From an uncultured Bilophila sp. (GTDB lineage Bacteria; Desulfobacterota; Desulfovibrionia; Desulfovibrionales; Desulfovibrionaceae), in assembly GCA_902373525.1 (NCBI GenBank), contig CABKMN010000090.1, forward strand, positions 1-9,516: a stretch of DNA of 9,516 nt, given 5' to 3'. Position 1 is the first letter of the stretch, and every line of letters starts with the position of its first letter. Of this stretch, positions 8,941 through 9,516 are shown in pieces. Below the pieces are notes generated by a model. It saw only the letters and a list, made by a program, of their open reading frames with translations. It was not told where the DNA came from and did not search any database. Both the position numbers and the translations under genes were made by a program.

Positions 8941-9330
8941 GATTCGTACCCGGAACGTTTGGCCGGTCCGGTCACGCGCGCACCGCCGCGTACCGTTCCG
9001 GTATGATCGTACGGGGCGCACCCTTCGCATGCGCCCGCAACCGAATCCCCAACGCCTCTTCTACGGCTCGCAAACAGCGTATGCCGTATGGCGACGGAAA
9101 GCATAAAAGGAGCCGCCCCGTTTGGCAAACGCGGGCGGCTCCATACCTGAACGCCTTTTTCCGAAACGGACGCCAAGTATCCCGCGGACGCCGAACCTTT
9201 CCAACACGTTCCCCGACAAGGAACCTTTCGAAATCCGAACGCGTCCTTCTCCGCATGGACCGGTTCCGCCCACGCGCCGCCCATCGGAACGAGCCGCATC
9301 AATGTACGAAACAGTCCCATACCGCCTCAA
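8941..9330. other. 390-bp gene-free region between MBL gene and CRISPR-like array
   Basis: Short overlapping ORFs here show no domain, no good start site and no consistent frame. Visible structure: an inverted repeat GGGCGCA/TGCGCCC at 9014-9020 and 9030-9036; a nested stem TACGGC/GCCGTA with inner CGC/GCG at 9062-9088; the terminator at 9105-9142; and two CGGACGCC direct repeats near 9164 and 9184. The MBL promoter should lie in 8941-9100, but no convincing -35/-10 pair is seen. If the array is read on the plus strand, 9143-9330 would be its leader side. Confidence 0.6.
9105..9142 (-). terminator. Intrinsic terminator with no visible minus-strand gene behind it
   Basis: GGAGCCGCCC at 9109-9118 pairs perfectly with GGGCGGCTCC at 9133-9142 around a 14-base loop that itself can form GTTT/AAAC. 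On the minus strand the stem is followed directly by TTTTATG. It is therefore a minus-strand terminator for a transcript arriving from beyond 9142. No protein gene is seen between it and the window end. Confidence 0.8.
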
Positions 9331-9480
9331 GTTCCACCCACGGGCACGGGGAAAGACGCGAGGCGGCGGGTCAGGTGCCCGGAGTTCGCCAGTTCCACTC
9401 ACGGGCGCGGGGAAAAACGTCGGGAGCGTATCCGGTATTGGCGACCGTTTCCGTTCCACCCACGGGCGCGGGGAAAGACG
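9331..9480 (+). CRISPR. CRISPR-like mini-array, three 28-bp repeats, two 33-bp spacers, type I-E-like
   Basis: Repeats lie at 9331-9358, 9392-9419 and 9453-9480, an exact 61-bp period. They begin GTTCCACCCACGGGC and end CGGGGAAAGACG. The first differs from the third by one base (G to A in the centre) and the second by two (C to T, G to A). Spacers at 9359-9391 and 9420-9452 are both 33 bp and unrelated to each other. A 28-bp repeat, a 33-bp spacer, a GTTCC start and a GGGGA near the 3' end fit type I-E. By analogy with that type the crRNA would be read on the plus strand with handle AAAGACG, which is inference. CCC and GGG arms (with one A/C mismatch) give only a weak stem. No cas genes are in the window. 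No fourth repeat starts at the expected 9514, and the dispersed element begins at 9487. Confidence 0.8.
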
Positions 9481-9486
9481 GGAAGA

Positions 9487-9516
9487 GGGATTCGATAAGG
9501 ACGAAAGTCTTTGAAG
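9487..9516 (+). repeat. Dispersed palindromic element, copy 6, head only (cut by window end)
   Basis: GGGATTCGATAA at 9487-9498 and GAAAGTCTT at 9503-9511 match the heads of copies 4 and 5 read in the opposite direction. The hairpin body, if present, lies beyond the window. It starts six bases after the last CRISPR-like repeat. Confidence 0.75.

Noticed and set aside
8941..9330. tRNA or other standard RNA gene in the right-hand gap
   Set aside because: No cloverleaf, CCA end or T-loop motif was seen on either strand.
9061..9459. Minus-strand ORFs over the array and the region before it
   Set aside because: Their reading frames run through the CRISPR-like repeats or the terminator, and they lack a ribosome binding site and any recognisable domain.

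Overview
The window is a GC-rich bacterial segment with six protein genes, all on the minus strand. From left to right they are a ferredoxin-nitroreductase fusion, uvrA, a DUF554 membrane protein, a HybD-type hydrogenase maturation protease, htpG and a metallo-beta-lactamase-fold hydrolase. The gene styles, the [NiFe]-hydrogenase maturation protease, the two-cluster ferredoxin-nitroreductase and the spiky intergenic palindromes suggest a Desulfovibrionaceae-like anaerobe (Desulfovibrio, Bilophila or a relative). That placement is inference, not a search result.

Layout: 68-856 is the nitroreductase and 1131-4052 is uvrA. At 4193-5373 lies a translationally coupled pair: the protease stop and the DUF554 start share an ATGA. 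htpG is at 5941-7857 and the MBL hydrolase at 8071-8940. Apart from the protease/DUF554 pair, each gene stands alone, is separated by 70-570 bp, and looks like its own transcription unit. The genes do not form one pathway: DNA repair, protein folding, hydrogenase assembly and flavin redox are simply neighbours.

The intergenic DNA is the striking part. A dispersed palindromic element occurs six times: 1-62, 1044-1124, 5403-5554, 5861-5930, 7980-8083, and a cut-off copy at 9487-9516. Full copies have a head (GGGATTCGATAA, then about 5 variable bases, then GAAAGTCTT) followed by a purine-rich arm. The arm folds back on its complement to give a stem of roughly 17-27 bp around a TTCTCCAGAA centre. 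Three copies sit about 8-14 bases after a stop codon, and one supplies the stop codon of the MBL gene.

The right end, 8941-9516, has no gene I can support. It holds a minus-strand intrinsic terminator with no visible gene behind it, two further hairpins, and a three-unit CRISPR-like array (28-bp repeats, 33-bp spacers, exact 61-bp period, type I-E-like). The array ends six bases before the last copy of the dispersed element. No cas gene is in the window. I see no clearly new multi-gene system. The best leads are the element family and the mini-array.
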